From: DSVZ01 sp964568145
Lineage (GTDB): Bacteria; Verrucomicrobiota; Verrucomicrobiia; Limisphaerales; J093
Length of the DNA stretch: 64,000 bases
NCBI GenBank assembly: GCA_964568145.1
Contig: CAZMOZ010000017.1
Span: forward strand, 26,596-90,595
Direction: 5' to 3'
In this document: positions 55,876-64,000 of the stretch, in pieces
How the letters are laid out: the number at the start of each line of letters is the position of its first letter
Position numbering within the stretch: position 1 is the stretch's first letter
Translations under genes and position numbers: made by a program
Notes under the pieces: generated by a model
Told to the model about the DNA's origin: nothing
Seen by the model: only the letters and a program-made list of their open reading frames with translations
The model's database searches: none

Positions 55876-57546
55876 TCAGTTCGCGGTTGGAAAACGGAAG
55901 GTGGCAATACGCGGTTTTGAGCGGACCAATGGCCACAGGCGATCGCGAACTTCACACGCGAGGCGTCGGGTCAGCGGCCATAAACGCAACGCCGCCGAAC
56001 GCTCGCGCGGTAGCGCTCGTTGTGGCACTTCACACACCACGGTCAGTTGCTCCCCAGGTCTGACTGGACAAGGTCCGACACAAATACCGGCCGCCGCGGG
56101 CAATCGCGACACACTCCCATGACGGATGAGGCTAACTGGCTCCGTGGCCTCCCCGGAAACCCACGGGCGCAGCAGAACGATTTGATCCACACCCTCAGGC
56201 ACACACAGATGTATCTTTCTCGCCCCCAATTTTATAAACAAGGTGCCGTTCACTCTCTGTGTCAAAAAGCTTGAATGGATAATCTCCTCAAGGCTGGTCC
56301 AGCGCACATCTCCAAGACTGTTGACCCAGCGTGCCCAGTCAGCCAGCACCCCCAAACCGCCAGCTACGTCTTGGTGGTGGCCAATCATGATGATGGGTTG
56401 GTGGAAAAAAGCGGCCAGAACCGCACGGCCGGGGTCTTGACCGGCGAAATTGAATCGAGGCAGGACCGGAAAACCCTCGCCCAGAAATTCGGCACACCGC
56501 AGCCCGAAATCAGGACGCCAGCGGACCCTAGGGTTGCCCCGCATCAAAAGCAGCCAGGCTACACACGCCGCCTCATATCCAGCTTGCAGCATCAAATCAG
56601 CCGCCTCCAGACTGCACGCATGATGCGGAGGCGCCATCACCCGGCTGATGCGGAGTCCATGGCGGGCTTCCAATTCCTTGAGCTTCTCAAGACCCCAGTG
56701 TAAATCCGCCAGGCGGCGCCCGGCCGGCCTGGGCCGCAGCATTTCCGCGCAGGTATGCTCAACGCCGTGAACCAAAAGCGAGAGGTAACGGGATTGCTCC
56801 CGAAAAAGCGCCGCCGTGCGGGAATGGGTAAACCACAGGTCGAGGGGAACCGTCGCCATGCTTGCGTGGTAGTGGTGCTCACGGGCGTGATTCGCCAGCG
56901 CCCGGTAATCGAGGAATCCCCACGATGGCCAGTGGAGATTAGGGTCGTCGAACATGAAACAGGCCTGCAACCTGTTTGGTTGCCAGTCAATTTCCGCCGT
57001 CAACTGCCGCAAAAAGTGAAAAAGGGGTAGCCAGCGGATCCACCCTCCGCGCAACAACAGTGGAAACACCGGCTGGCCGGAGGATAACGGCGGCACACCG
57101 GTCGCCGCCCGGCGAAAAACAACCCCATTGTTCTGGCGCTCAGTCCAAAGCGGCCCCTGGTCGCTGACGGCGATGACGTTATCGCCCTTGGCGGGTCGGA
57201 AAGGCCAATAGGCACCCGCCGCCGTCACATTGACTTTCAATCCCAGCAGAAACGGCTGAACCACCGGGTTTCCAATAAACTGAACGGCGCAAGCACGCGC
57301 CAACTCCTGCTCCTGATGGCCGGTTGGCGTGTCCAACACAGGCAAACCTGATGCGAATGACCGTTCCGCAACCACCGTATTGCCATCCAAAATCCAAAGG
57401 GCGTCGGCTGGGGCGGTTCCCGTGTCCCGCGCCGCAAATCGAACCGGAAACAAAGCAGCCAGGACGTCCAACAGAGGCGTCATTACGGCCATCAGGGACG
57501 CAGGATGGACCGCCACGATCTTCCGAGGATAGACGTCAGCCAACAT
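55876..57546 (-). CDS. NodB-like (polysaccharide deacetylase fold) protein
   Basis: The 556-residue protein has an unusual ~190-residue N-terminal region of Rossmann-like character. A NodB-type segment follows: FMFDDPNLHWPSWGFLDYRAL (D200/D201), then LVHGVEHTC with H260 and H264 spaced as in CE4 metal sites, then VMAPPHHACSLEA. These could be the metal Asp-His-His triad. The C-terminal ~200 residues include a beta-rich portion. No signal peptide. It may deacetylate a sugar or lipid-linked intermediate, but overall similarity to classic deacetylases is low. It overlaps the upstream FrhB-like gene by one base. Confidence 0.65.
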   Translation of the reverse strand: MLADVYPRKIVAVHPASLMAVMTPLLDVLAALFPVRFAARDTGTAPADALWILDGNTVVAERSFASGLPVLDTPTGHQEQELARACAVQFIGNPVVQPFLLGLKVNVTAAGAYWPFRPAKGDNVIAVSDQGPLWTERQNNGVVFRRAATGVPPLSSGQPVFPLLLRGGWIRWLPLFHFLRQLTAEIDWQPNRLQACFMFDDPNLHWPSWGFLDYRALANHAREHHYHASMATVPLDLWFTHSRTAALFREQSRYLSLLVHGVEHTCAEMLRPRPAGRRLADLHWGLEKLKELEARHGLRISRVMAPPHHACSLEAADLMLQAGYEAACVAWLLLMRGNPRVRWRPDFGLRCAEFLGEGFPVLPRFNFAGQDPGRAVLAAFFHQPIIMIGHHQDVAGGLGVLADWARWVNSLGDVRWTSLEEIIHSSFLTQRVNGTLFIKLGARKIHLCVPEGVDQIVLLRPWVSGEATEPVSLIRHGSVSRLPAAAGICVGPCPVRPGEQLTVVCEVPQRALPRERSAALRLWPLTRRLACEVRDRLWPLVRSKPRIATFRFPTAN

Positions 57547-58811
57547 CAGATCACCGGCAAACGCTCTGAGGCCCGATAATCCGCCGGGCGATACAACCGC
57601 CGAACGAGCACCCGCCGCAGCGTGCCTACGACGGAGCGCAGCTTCTCAACCAGACTCAGTTTTCTCCAGCAATGGAACAAGTTGAGACCGTGGCAGCGTG
57701 TGACCGGCAGGCCCATCAACCGCAGGGCCAGTCGTCGCCCCCAAACCGCTCCTTTCTTGAGCACCAAGCCCGACTGGGATCGCTCCAGCTTCCATCGCTC
57801 CGCCGGCTGTAGATTCAGGTAGCCGGAAGCCCGCGCCCCGCGCAGGATCTCCCGCCCCCTCTCGGTTCTCGCTATCACGAGGGAGAAGCCCGGGTTCTTG
57901 CCGTCGGGTTGCTCGTACCACGGATCGCCACAACTGATGTCCGCCAATTCGCCCGCGCCATCAGGCCAGAGCTGCACCGACCACGGACGAAACGCCTGCA
58001 GAAAGCCCCAACTCTCCCGGTAAGTCAACCGGGGCAAGTCCTTCTTCCTGGCACTCACCGGAGCGAAATGGCCAGGCCATCCGCGCCCGCGATACCGCAA
58101 TTCGACGATCCCCTCCCGGTTCGCTCCCATCTTCTCAAGCAACGCTAGAGTTCCCTGAGTGGAGGGGCTCTCCGCGCAGAAGAACGACAACGCGACTCCA
58201 ACCTTGGTCGCCAGCGCCGGGCGAAGCCGTTCGGCGTTGCGCAGCGCCGCCATTTCGGCCGGTCGGCCAATCACCACGCAAGGCGCCGGCGCCTGTTCGA
58301 CCCACTCCAAGTGGTTGCATACCGAAGCCGGGGAATAACGCGAACCGCAGGCCGACAACAGATCCGCGCGCGTCCGACTGAGCCGGGTCCGGTTACGGAC
58401 GGGATCGCTCTCGTCCGGGCCGATATGCAAAACGCCATGCATGCCAGCCTGTTCCAGGCAATAGGCTGCAATCGCCGTCAACGCCCCGCCAGAGGAACCT
58501 TGAAACCGGATGGTTGGGTCTGTGGCATGGCCTTCCCAGATCTCCAGCACCGGCCCCCATTCGCGCGCAAACTCATCCGCGTGGGCGACGCCATTGCCTC
58601 GGCCAAAATCGGTGGCCACAGCCGGGCAAGCCTGCAGACATTGACAGCCCCCCGCGCACGGCCCGTCCCCAGTCACCTCGGGTCGGATCCCCTCGTTCAC
58701 GATGTCCACCAAGCGTACCCGGTGTTCAGGGCAGATATAGGCGCAAAGCCCACAGCCCACGCACAGCCGCCAGTCCACTACGTCGGTGAGTCGTTGGATT
58801 CTTCGTGACAT
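57546..58811 (-). CDS. Coenzyme F420 hydrogenase/dehydrogenase beta-subunit (FrhB)-like iron-sulfur protein
   Basis: The 421-residue protein begins with two clusters: CVGCGLCAYICP (C17, C20, C23, C27) and CAGGCQCLQACP (C52, C56, C58, C62), enough for two [4Fe-4S] centres. The FrhB N- and C-terminal domains follow: RFQGSSGGALTAIAAYCLEQ, SRYSPASVCNHLEWV, RGRGWPGHFAPV and ISCGDPWYEQPDGKNPGFSLVIARTERG. This family is frequent in polysaccharide operons with pyruvyltransferases. The electron donor and acceptor are unknown, and use of F420 is not implied. Confidence 0.9.
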   Translation of the reverse strand: MSRRIQRLTDVVDWRLCVGCGLCAYICPEHRVRLVDIVNEGIRPEVTGDGPCAGGCQCLQACPAVATDFGRGNGVAHADEFAREWGPVLEIWEGHATDPTIRFQGSSGGALTAIAAYCLEQAGMHGVLHIGPDESDPVRNRTRLSRTRADLLSACGSRYSPASVCNHLEWVEQAPAPCVVIGRPAEMAALRNAERLRPALATKVGVALSFFCAESPSTQGTLALLEKMGANREGIVELRYRGRGWPGHFAPVSARKKDLPRLTYRESWGFLQAFRPWSVQLWPDGAGELADISCGDPWYEQPDGKNPGFSLVIARTERGREILRGARASGYLNLQPAERWKLERSQSGLVLKKGAVWGRRLALRLMGLPVTRCHGLNLFHCWRKLSLVEKLRSVVGTLRRVLVRRLYRPADYRASERLPVI

Positions 58812-58882
58812 CCCGTAACTGGGCCCGATCCGCCGCTACACCTAACCCGGGGTTGACCTAACCCCGCGACCGTTGCGGCGGT

Positions 58883-60379
58883 TCATCTGCCCATTTCGCC
58901 CGTAACACTCCCGGTCTTCAACACAGGCCAGCCGTGCCGCCAGTCGAAGCGCCGTAAAGCCCGCCAGAGCCGCGACAACTCGCGCCGCGTGTCCTCCAAG
59001 CAGAACGCCACAACCGTCCCGGCGAAACCAGCCCCCACCACGGCCAGCGAAAGCGAGATGCCCGGCGGCAGGCCTTGTACTCCGAGTTGCGTGGCCACGC
59101 CAGCCAAGGCCACAGCGGCAGTGGCCAACGCTGCCGGCCTGAGACTGTGGGCCAAGGGCACTCCATGCATCCGTGACAATCGCCGGAAAGACACCGCGCA
59201 CGCCAGGGCCTCGCCCAGCAGGCCCATGCAGGCAATCATCCAAAGCGGCTGCTTGCTCGGAGCCAGCGCCAACACTGGCAGTAAAGCCATGACCCGGGCC
59301 AGATTGGACAACATCGAGTTTAAGGAGTCTCCCCGGGCCATGGCCGCGATGGTCGGAGCCATCCGGATATTACGAAAGGCATTGGCGGCGGCCAGCCAGC
59401 CCAGAATGACGCCATAGCCGGCGTATCTATTGCCATAGGCCAAGCGCATAAGCCCTTCCGCGCCCACAATCATGCCCACGGAGTAGGCTGCGGAAAAAGC
59501 ACTGACAACGGCGATAACCAAACGGTAACGGCGGTCAAATCCAGAAGGATCATCTTGAACCTTGGCCATCACCGACAAGGCGATAGAGTTGAAGACCCGC
59601 CCGAAGAGAAATGTCGGGGCCACGGTGAGCGCGGCCGCCGCGGCATAGGGTGCCAGTTCGCTCATGGTGTAAAAGGTGGCGACCAAAAATTGGTCACCTT
59701 GCAGGACGCCAAACATCAGCAAACCCGTCACGAGCAGCGGCCAGCCAAACCGAAGCATCCGGTTGACATACTCCCAATGGAACCGCCAACGATACGGCTG
59801 TTCAGCCAGCCAGTGTGACCCCGCACAAGTGCAAATGGCTTTCAGCACCAGCAGCACCAACACCGCCCGATAATCGCCCAGCCAGCGGGCCACCGGCCAC
59901 ACCGCGAGCACGACCCCGATCTGGGGAATCACTTCCACCCAGGTGGAAGGGCCGAAACGCAACTCCCGCTCGAAACGCCGGACATCGAGATGGTTGAAGC
60001 CATTCAGCAGCGGAACCACCGCCAGGACCAGCAGGGCATGAACCTGTCCCGCAATGCCAAAAAGACGGGCCAGCGGCCAGGCGGCGGCCATCATCAGCAG
60101 GCAACTCAGCACGGCTGCCACAGCCTGCACGAAATGGGCGCTGGCGAGAAACTCCGGTTGGTCGCCCTCCTTGTCCCGGACCACAAAGCGTGAGATGCCC
60201 AGCTTGGCGGAAAATTCGAGCAGGCTGATGATCAAGGCAAACGCCGCCGCGATGCCAAAATCCGCCTTGGTCAACAGCCGGGCCAGGATCATATTGCGCA
60301 CGAAGGCAGCGGCAGAACCAGCGCCTTCGCCTAAGCTCAGGATCAAGGAGCCGCGCAACGACTGGAGACGGAGACTCAC
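58883..60379 (-). CDS. Oligosaccharide flippase (Wzx/MOP superfamily)
   Basis: A GTG start at 60379 gives 498 residues; an ATG at 60469 in frame overlaps the end of the preceding gene and lacks membrane character. The protein has about 12-14 transmembrane helices and opens with VSLRLQSLRGSLILSLGEGAGSAAAFVRNMILARLLTKADFGIAAAFALI, the MOP flippase entry sequence. Wzx proteins flip undecaprenyl-linked repeat units across the inner membrane. Its presence implies a Wzx/Wzy-type polysaccharide; no Wzy polymerase or glycosyltransferase is in this window, so those lie elsewhere, perhaps right of 64000. Confidence 0.9.
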   Translation of the reverse strand: MSLRLQSLRGSLILSLGEGAGSAAAFVRNMILARLLTKADFGIAAAFALIISLLEFSAKLGISRFVVRDKEGDQPEFLASAHFVQAVAAVLSCLLMMAAAWPLARLFGIAGQVHALLVLAVVPLLNGFNHLDVRRFERELRFGPSTWVEVIPQIGVVLAVWPVARWLGDYRAVLVLLVLKAICTCAGSHWLAEQPYRWRFHWEYVNRMLRFGWPLLVTGLLMFGVLQGDQFLVATFYTMSELAPYAAAAALTVAPTFLFGRVFNSIALSVMAKVQDDPSGFDRRYRLVIAVVSAFSAAYSVGMIVGAEGLMRLAYGNRYAGYGVILGWLAAANAFRNIRMAPTIAAMARGDSLNSMLSNLARVMALLPVLALAPSKQPLWMIACMGLLGEALACAVSFRRLSRMHGVPLAHSLRPAALATAAVALAGVATQLGVQGLPPGISLSLAVVGAGFAGTVVAFCLEDTRRELSRLWRALRRFDWRHGWPVLKTGSVTGEMGR

Positions 60380-60419
60380 GTTTTCAACAAGGCGAACCGT
60401 AGAGGGCGGCCAGTGGAAC

Positions 60420-61166
60420 TCAGGATACCGTCCCGCGGTTGCGGGAACGAGGGGGAAAGGCCAGGGCAAAACGCTCGGCCTGTTCTTCGGTCAGGTTAGC
60501 GGCGAAGAGATCCAAATGTTTCATCAACTCCGGCAGCGGCAGCAACCACCACTCTGATGCGGCGACGACGGCTTCGATTTCTGGAGAAAAGCGCTTGCGA
60601 ATGGGCCGGGCTGGATTGCCGCCGACGATGGTGTAGGAAGGCACGTCCCGGGTCACCACCGCACCCGCGCCCACAATGGCGCCATTGCCAATGTTCCGGC
60701 AGCCGGGGCAGATGATGACGTTAAGCCCGATCCAGACGTCGTGCCCGATGACCAGCGGGTTTTCGACAATCGCCGGGTTGGTATCCGCCTGCACCAAGCC
60801 CGCGCCGCGGCTGTAAAACAGCGGGTGCTGTGAGATCCGCGCGGTGGGGTGGTTGCGCCGCAGGACGCGGATCCCACCGGCGAAGCTGCAGAAATTGCCG
60901 ATGACGGTGCCCGGCCAGAACACTCCGGGCACCAAACCGGCTCCATAGGTGAAATACCCGATTGTGATTCCGTAATAGTCCAGATAAACGCGGCGCAGGG
61001 TCGGGGAATACATGATCCCCCCCTCCAGGCGGTCCAGCAGCCAGCGAATCGCAGGGCGGCCCGGGCGCACGCGATATGCGGCATGAAGCAGGCTTCCCAA
61101 CGCATGCCCCATCTTGCCTGCTGGATTCACGGTCTCAGTGGCCACCGTCTCTCTCATCATCGCCAT
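60420..61166 (-). CDS. Left-handed beta-helix acyltransferase (CatB/colanic-acid type)
   Basis: The 248-residue protein has a left-handed beta-helix built of hexapeptide repeats: YGAGLVPGVFWPGTVIGNFCSFAGGIRVLRR, then NPLVIGHDVWIGLNVIICPGCRNIGNGAIVGAGAVVTRDVPSYTIVGGNPARPIRKRF. The catalytic histidine is probably that of RRNHPTARISQHPLFY. Members O-acetylate sugars using acetyl-CoA. It is cytosolic and part of the capsule operon, directly before the flippase gene. Confidence 0.9.
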   Translation of the reverse strand: MAMMRETVATETVNPAGKMGHALGSLLHAAYRVRPGRPAIRWLLDRLEGGIMYSPTLRRVYLDYYGITIGYFTYGAGLVPGVFWPGTVIGNFCSFAGGIRVLRRNHPTARISQHPLFYSRGAGLVQADTNPAIVENPLVIGHDVWIGLNVIICPGCRNIGNGAIVGAGAVVTRDVPSYTIVGGNPARPIRKRFSPEIEAVVAASEWWLLPLPELMKHLDLFAANLTEEQAERFALAFPPRSRNRGTVS

Positions 61167-61197
61167 TCAACCGCATTCAGTCTCGTGCCGGCCCACT

Positions 61198-62943
61198 TCA
61201 CCGGGAGAGCCGAAAATAGCCGGCCGCGTCCGCGGCCGTTACGCTCACATGGAATTGACCATCCTCCAAGACAGGATCCGCGGGAAAATCAGCCCACTCC
61301 CCGAGAAGTTTTGGGGCGCTTTGCAGAATCCAAGGTCCTTCCGCGGCCGGCCAACTCACACGCACTTGCGCGGCCGGTAAAAGCTGGACCTCCAGACGCG
61401 GCCGGGTGTCCAGCGGGGATTCATAAGCACCCGGCGTCCGCCCGCCCGCGCTGGCACCGAGGAGCTTGGAGTCCCAACGCAATCGCAGGCCGTCGTCCTC
61501 CGTGAACGGAAGCCCGTCGGGACCAAGAGGGTCGTTGATGTTCACAAACCGGGGATCGCCCCCGTTGAGGAGGGGATTGCCTTCCGGCCAGGTCGTCTTG
61601 GCGCCGTAGTCCGGCGGCGCTCCGGCCACGAAGTTGCCCTCGGTCGTCACCGAATCCGCGGGGCCGAGGAACCGATACCACCCCACTTCGCTCCAAGGCA
61701 CGTCGCCGGTCGCCTGCCCGCAATCCAGGAAAATGTTGTTCCGGATGACCGCGTTCGTGGCGTAGTTGCGCGTTTCCAAGACCAATGCGTGGCGCTCCAC
61801 CTGCACCGCCACATTGCCTTGCCGGGCGACGCGCAGGAAAGTGTTTTGCTCGATCCTTGTGCCCGGGAAATAGCCCCAGAAAAAGCCAACGTCCGTAAAC
61901 ACATTATGGGTCATCAGCAATGGGCCGCTCACCACGGTGTTCAGGGCCTTCTGCACGCTGATCACCCCGATGATGTTCTCGATGAAGTTGTTGGTGAAGA
62001 CGATCCGCTCGAACTTGTTCGCCCCGTAGTTGTCCAGAATGTCCGGCGAAGGCGAGTAGTTGCCCCAGCCAAAATCACGAAAGAGATTATGATGAAATAC
62101 CTGGTCACTGCCCGCCAACACCATGGCATCCCAGCCGTTGTTGTGGACAAAGGTGTTGGCCTCGAACAGGTGGTTGGACCCCGCCAGCATCACCATGATG
62201 TAACTGAGGTTCGTGAAGACGTTGTTCCGAAAAACCCCGTTGGTGACACCGCCATGGAAATGCAGCGCGAAATTGGGTGAACCGCTCAAGTAGGCTGGTT
62301 TGGGACCGTCGTTGGCGATATTGCCTTCTTTCAGTGTCAGGGTGGTATCACTTACGGCGGCAACGGTGTAAGTGATCTCGCGGTTGACCAAGGCCACGTT
62401 CGTGCCGCGGCGCAGGGCGACCGCCTGCCCCGGAAAGAAGCCCGCAGCCAGGAAGCCGCCGGCAGGGGAGTTGATCTGATCGGGCGCCGTGAAGACCAGA
62501 TCGTCGCGCTTGAAGGCAAAGCCATCACGGATAACGCAGTTCGACAGTTCGAAATGGTGGGCGCCAGCGTTCAGTTTTACAAAACTCTCCGTACTGACCA
62601 GCGAGGAATGTCCGGTGATTTCAAAACCATACACCGCGATGTAAGCATGGCTGACCACCCAACCCCGCATGATGACCTTGCCGTCGGCCTGAAAGCGGAT
62701 TCGATCCGCTTCGCCAGCCCCGCCCCGAGTCGTGCTGACACGCTCGTCATAGCGGCCTGCGTGTACGGTGACGGTATCCCCCGGCAGCGCGGTGTTCGCG
62801 GCCTTCTGGATTGTGCGCCAGGGCTGTTCCGCAGACCCAGGGTTGCCGTCCTGTCCCTCCACGGAAACATGGTAGGCCGCGGCCAAGACGGATCGAGACG
62901 CGATCACTAACAACCAGCACAGGCTAAGAATTGACTTCCTCAT
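61198..62943 (-). CDS. Secreted right-handed parallel beta-helix protein
   Basis: The 581-residue protein has a signal peptide (about 1-21). It opens AYHVSVEGQDGNPGSAEQPWRTIQKAANTALPGDTVTVHAG, the standard entry of DUF1565-type beta-helix proteins. Repeated coils with N-ladder strands follow (VFRNNVFTNLSYIMV, LFEANTFVHNNGWDAMVL, VFHHNLFRDFGW, IVFTNNFIENIIG, MTHNVFTDVGFFW). The last ~70 residues form a beta-sandwich ending AAGYFRLSR, as on many verrucomicrobial exported proteins. The fold is typical of polysaccharide lyases or epimerases; the location in a capsule operon suggests such a role on the exopolysaccharide. Confidence 0.82.
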   Translation of the reverse strand: MRKSILSLCWLLVIASRSVLAAAYHVSVEGQDGNPGSAEQPWRTIQKAANTALPGDTVTVHAGRYDERVSTTRGGAGEADRIRFQADGKVIMRGWVVSHAYIAVYGFEITGHSSLVSTESFVKLNAGAHHFELSNCVIRDGFAFKRDDLVFTAPDQINSPAGGFLAAGFFPGQAVALRRGTNVALVNREITYTVAAVSDTTLTLKEGNIANDGPKPAYLSGSPNFALHFHGGVTNGVFRNNVFTNLSYIMVMLAGSNHLFEANTFVHNNGWDAMVLAGSDQVFHHNLFRDFGWGNYSPSPDILDNYGANKFERIVFTNNFIENIIGVISVQKALNTVVSGPLLMTHNVFTDVGFFWGYFPGTRIEQNTFLRVARQGNVAVQVERHALVLETRNYATNAVIRNNIFLDCGQATGDVPWSEVGWYRFLGPADSVTTEGNFVAGAPPDYGAKTTWPEGNPLLNGGDPRFVNINDPLGPDGLPFTEDDGLRLRWDSKLLGASAGGRTPGAYESPLDTRPRLEVQLLPAAQVRVSWPAAEGPWILQSAPKLLGEWADFPADPVLEDGQFHVSVTAADAAGYFRLSR

Positions 62944-62994
62944 ATGTGTGAGGGGGGTGCCACAGCACTTGCCCGGCCAGTGGAGGCGATCCGT

Positions 62995-64000
62995 TTAATA
63001 GTCAAACCGCAACCAAAGTCTCCACTGAGGCCGCTGCCAACGCGCCGGCAGCCATGGCTGGATCCGGCGGTACCACACCATGTGGTAGCCCGCTCGGAGC
63101 AGCCATTGCAGTCCCGCATAAACGCGTTGGCGAACGCGACTGCCGGGTGATCGGGCAAAGGCGCGGAAGACCGGTGCCTGATGTTCCTGCGCACCAAGGC
63201 GCACTTTATATTCGTAATGTCCCAGCCCCCCTTCCACCTGCCCGACGCCCTCACGAATCGCTTCCTGCAGCATCGTCACGAGGGCCGAGGGGCCCAGGCT
63301 GAAGCGCCTCCATTGCTCTCCCACCATGCGGGATGGCAGTTCCCACCACCAGCGCCTGTTGAAAGCGAAGATGTATTGACGGGCTACGACTTGATCGTCT
63401 GCCCAGATCCGGAGGAATCGAACCCGACCCTGTGGCCCCAATCTTGTCACCAGGGCACGATTGTATTCCGTCCCCTGTGGCCAAGCGCCAAAATGACCTG
63501 TTTTGCCTTCGGAGTTCCACTGGCGGGTGTGCTGATCGGCAAACCGATCAAATTCGGCCAAGAGTTCCGCCTGAGGACCGGAAATCAATTCCACCCGAAC
63601 AGCAAATTCCTTTCCAAGCATCCGGAGTTCATACTTGCGCTTTTTTTGCTCATTGCGGCTTAACGCCCCCCAATAGTCTTCCGCGAGCCGCGGCAAACAG
63701 TACACCGCGTAAACCTCAGAATCATCTCCGCAACACCGCGCCACATCAGCCAGGCAGCTGGACAAACTTCCGTTCGCCCCCCATGGGCAGGTCAGCGACG
63801 AAACGGGACCCAGGCTCACGACATCAATCCCCTCCGTAACGATCAGATGCCGAACGCAGCGTTCGAGGCACCGCTCGGCCCAGTCCCGAGCCAATGGCGG
63901 GTCAAAGACCTTGGGGGGAATCGGGGAGCCGACCAGACGGGCGATCCGGAGGCGAAACGGGTGCCATCCCAAATCATCCAAGTACAGAGGCAGCAGCCCC
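62995..64000 (-). CDS. GNAT-family (CelD/FemAB-like) acyltransferase, 5' end outside the window
   Basis: The coding frame is open to the window end; residues GLLPLYLDDLGWHPF before the TTG near 63981 read as coding and belong to the same domain, so the true start lies to the right. The visible part (about 335 codons) has the GNAT fold of cellulose-biosynthesis CelD-type proteins: ALSRNEQKKRKYELRMLGKEF, RVRFLRIWADDQVVARQYIFAFNRRWWWELPSRM, and SALVTMLQEAIREGVGQVEGGLGHYEYKVRLGAQEH. Members acylate polysaccharides or peptidoglycan. It is the first visible gene of the minus-strand capsule operon. Confidence 0.85.
   Translation of the reverse strand, partial: GLLPLYLDDLGWHPFRLRIARLVGSPIPPKVFDPPLARDWAERCLERCVRHLIVTEGIDVVSLGPVSSLTCPWGANGSLSSCLADVARCCGDDSEVYAVYCLPRLAEDYWGALSRNEQKKRKYELRMLGKEFAVRVELISGPQAELLAEFDRFADQHTRQWNSEGKTGHFGAWPQGTEYNRALVTRLGPQGRVRFLRIWADDQVVARQYIFAFNRRWWWELPSRMVGEQWRRFSLGPSALVTMLQEAIREGVGQVEGGLGHYEYKVRLGAQEHQAPVFRAFARSPGSRVRQRVYAGLQWLLRAGYHMVWYRRIQPWLPARWQRPQWRLWLRFDY

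Overview
The window is GC-rich, densely coding and mostly transcribed from the minus strand. The gene content points to a free-living, Gram-negative-type bacterium of the PVC group, most likely Verrucomicrobiota. It has many secreted PQQ-type and FG-GAP propellers, lipoproteins with lipoboxes, an outer-membrane barrel, and a secreted beta-helix protein whose C-terminal module (last ~70 residues, ending in YFRLSR) resembles the tail common on verrucomicrobial secreted proteins. The lineage is an inference; no rRNA gene is present.

Left part (1-12.9 kb): a decayed REP-associated transposase, a Ysc84-type lipid-binding protein, a PQQ-like propeller, an FMN reductase, an NtrC-type regulator, proS, an FAH-family enzyme, a large secreted glycosidase-like protein, an rnk-like gene with an in-frame stop, a sugar isomerase/epimerase and an amidohydrolase remnant.

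Conflict module (13.1-18.4 kb): a two-gene minus-strand operon. The first gene encodes a SIR2-like domain fused to a TIR domain. The second encodes a 1295-residue STAND NTPase with a transmembrane helix, a coiled coil and a long TPR array. The SIR2 motifs appear degenerate while the TIR glutamate is kept. This is the best candidate in the window for an incompletely described immune or cell-suicide system.

Middle (18.4-36.1 kb): secreted or lipid-anchored accessory proteins (FG-GAP, HEAT, Sel1, PQQ), including a TIM-barrel/quinoprotein/cytochrome c fusion, a frameshifted S9 peptidase, and tRNA-Glu(UUC).

Exopolysaccharide and exosortase region (36.1-64 kb): a LuxR-type regulator, a Wza/EpsE-like export lipoprotein, the PrsR/PrsK two-component pair, a PrsT-like TPR lipoprotein, an exosortase, an outer-membrane barrel, a DUF218 membrane protein and a dTDP-L-rhamnose operon (rmlA, C, D, B). 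A repeat-rich island with one small conserved gene follows. Then comes a compact surface-polysaccharide operon (GNAT, beta-helix, left-handed-helix acyltransferase, flippase, FrhB-like, NodB-like, pyruvyltransferase, CapA) that continues past the right edge. The plausible shared output is a rhamnose-containing, pyruvylated and acylated surface polysaccharide coordinated with exosortase-dependent protein sorting.

Short GC-rich hairpins, often in pairs with loops such as TTCCA or ATCCT, recur in the intergenic gaps. They look like a REP-type family related to the dead transposase at the left edge.
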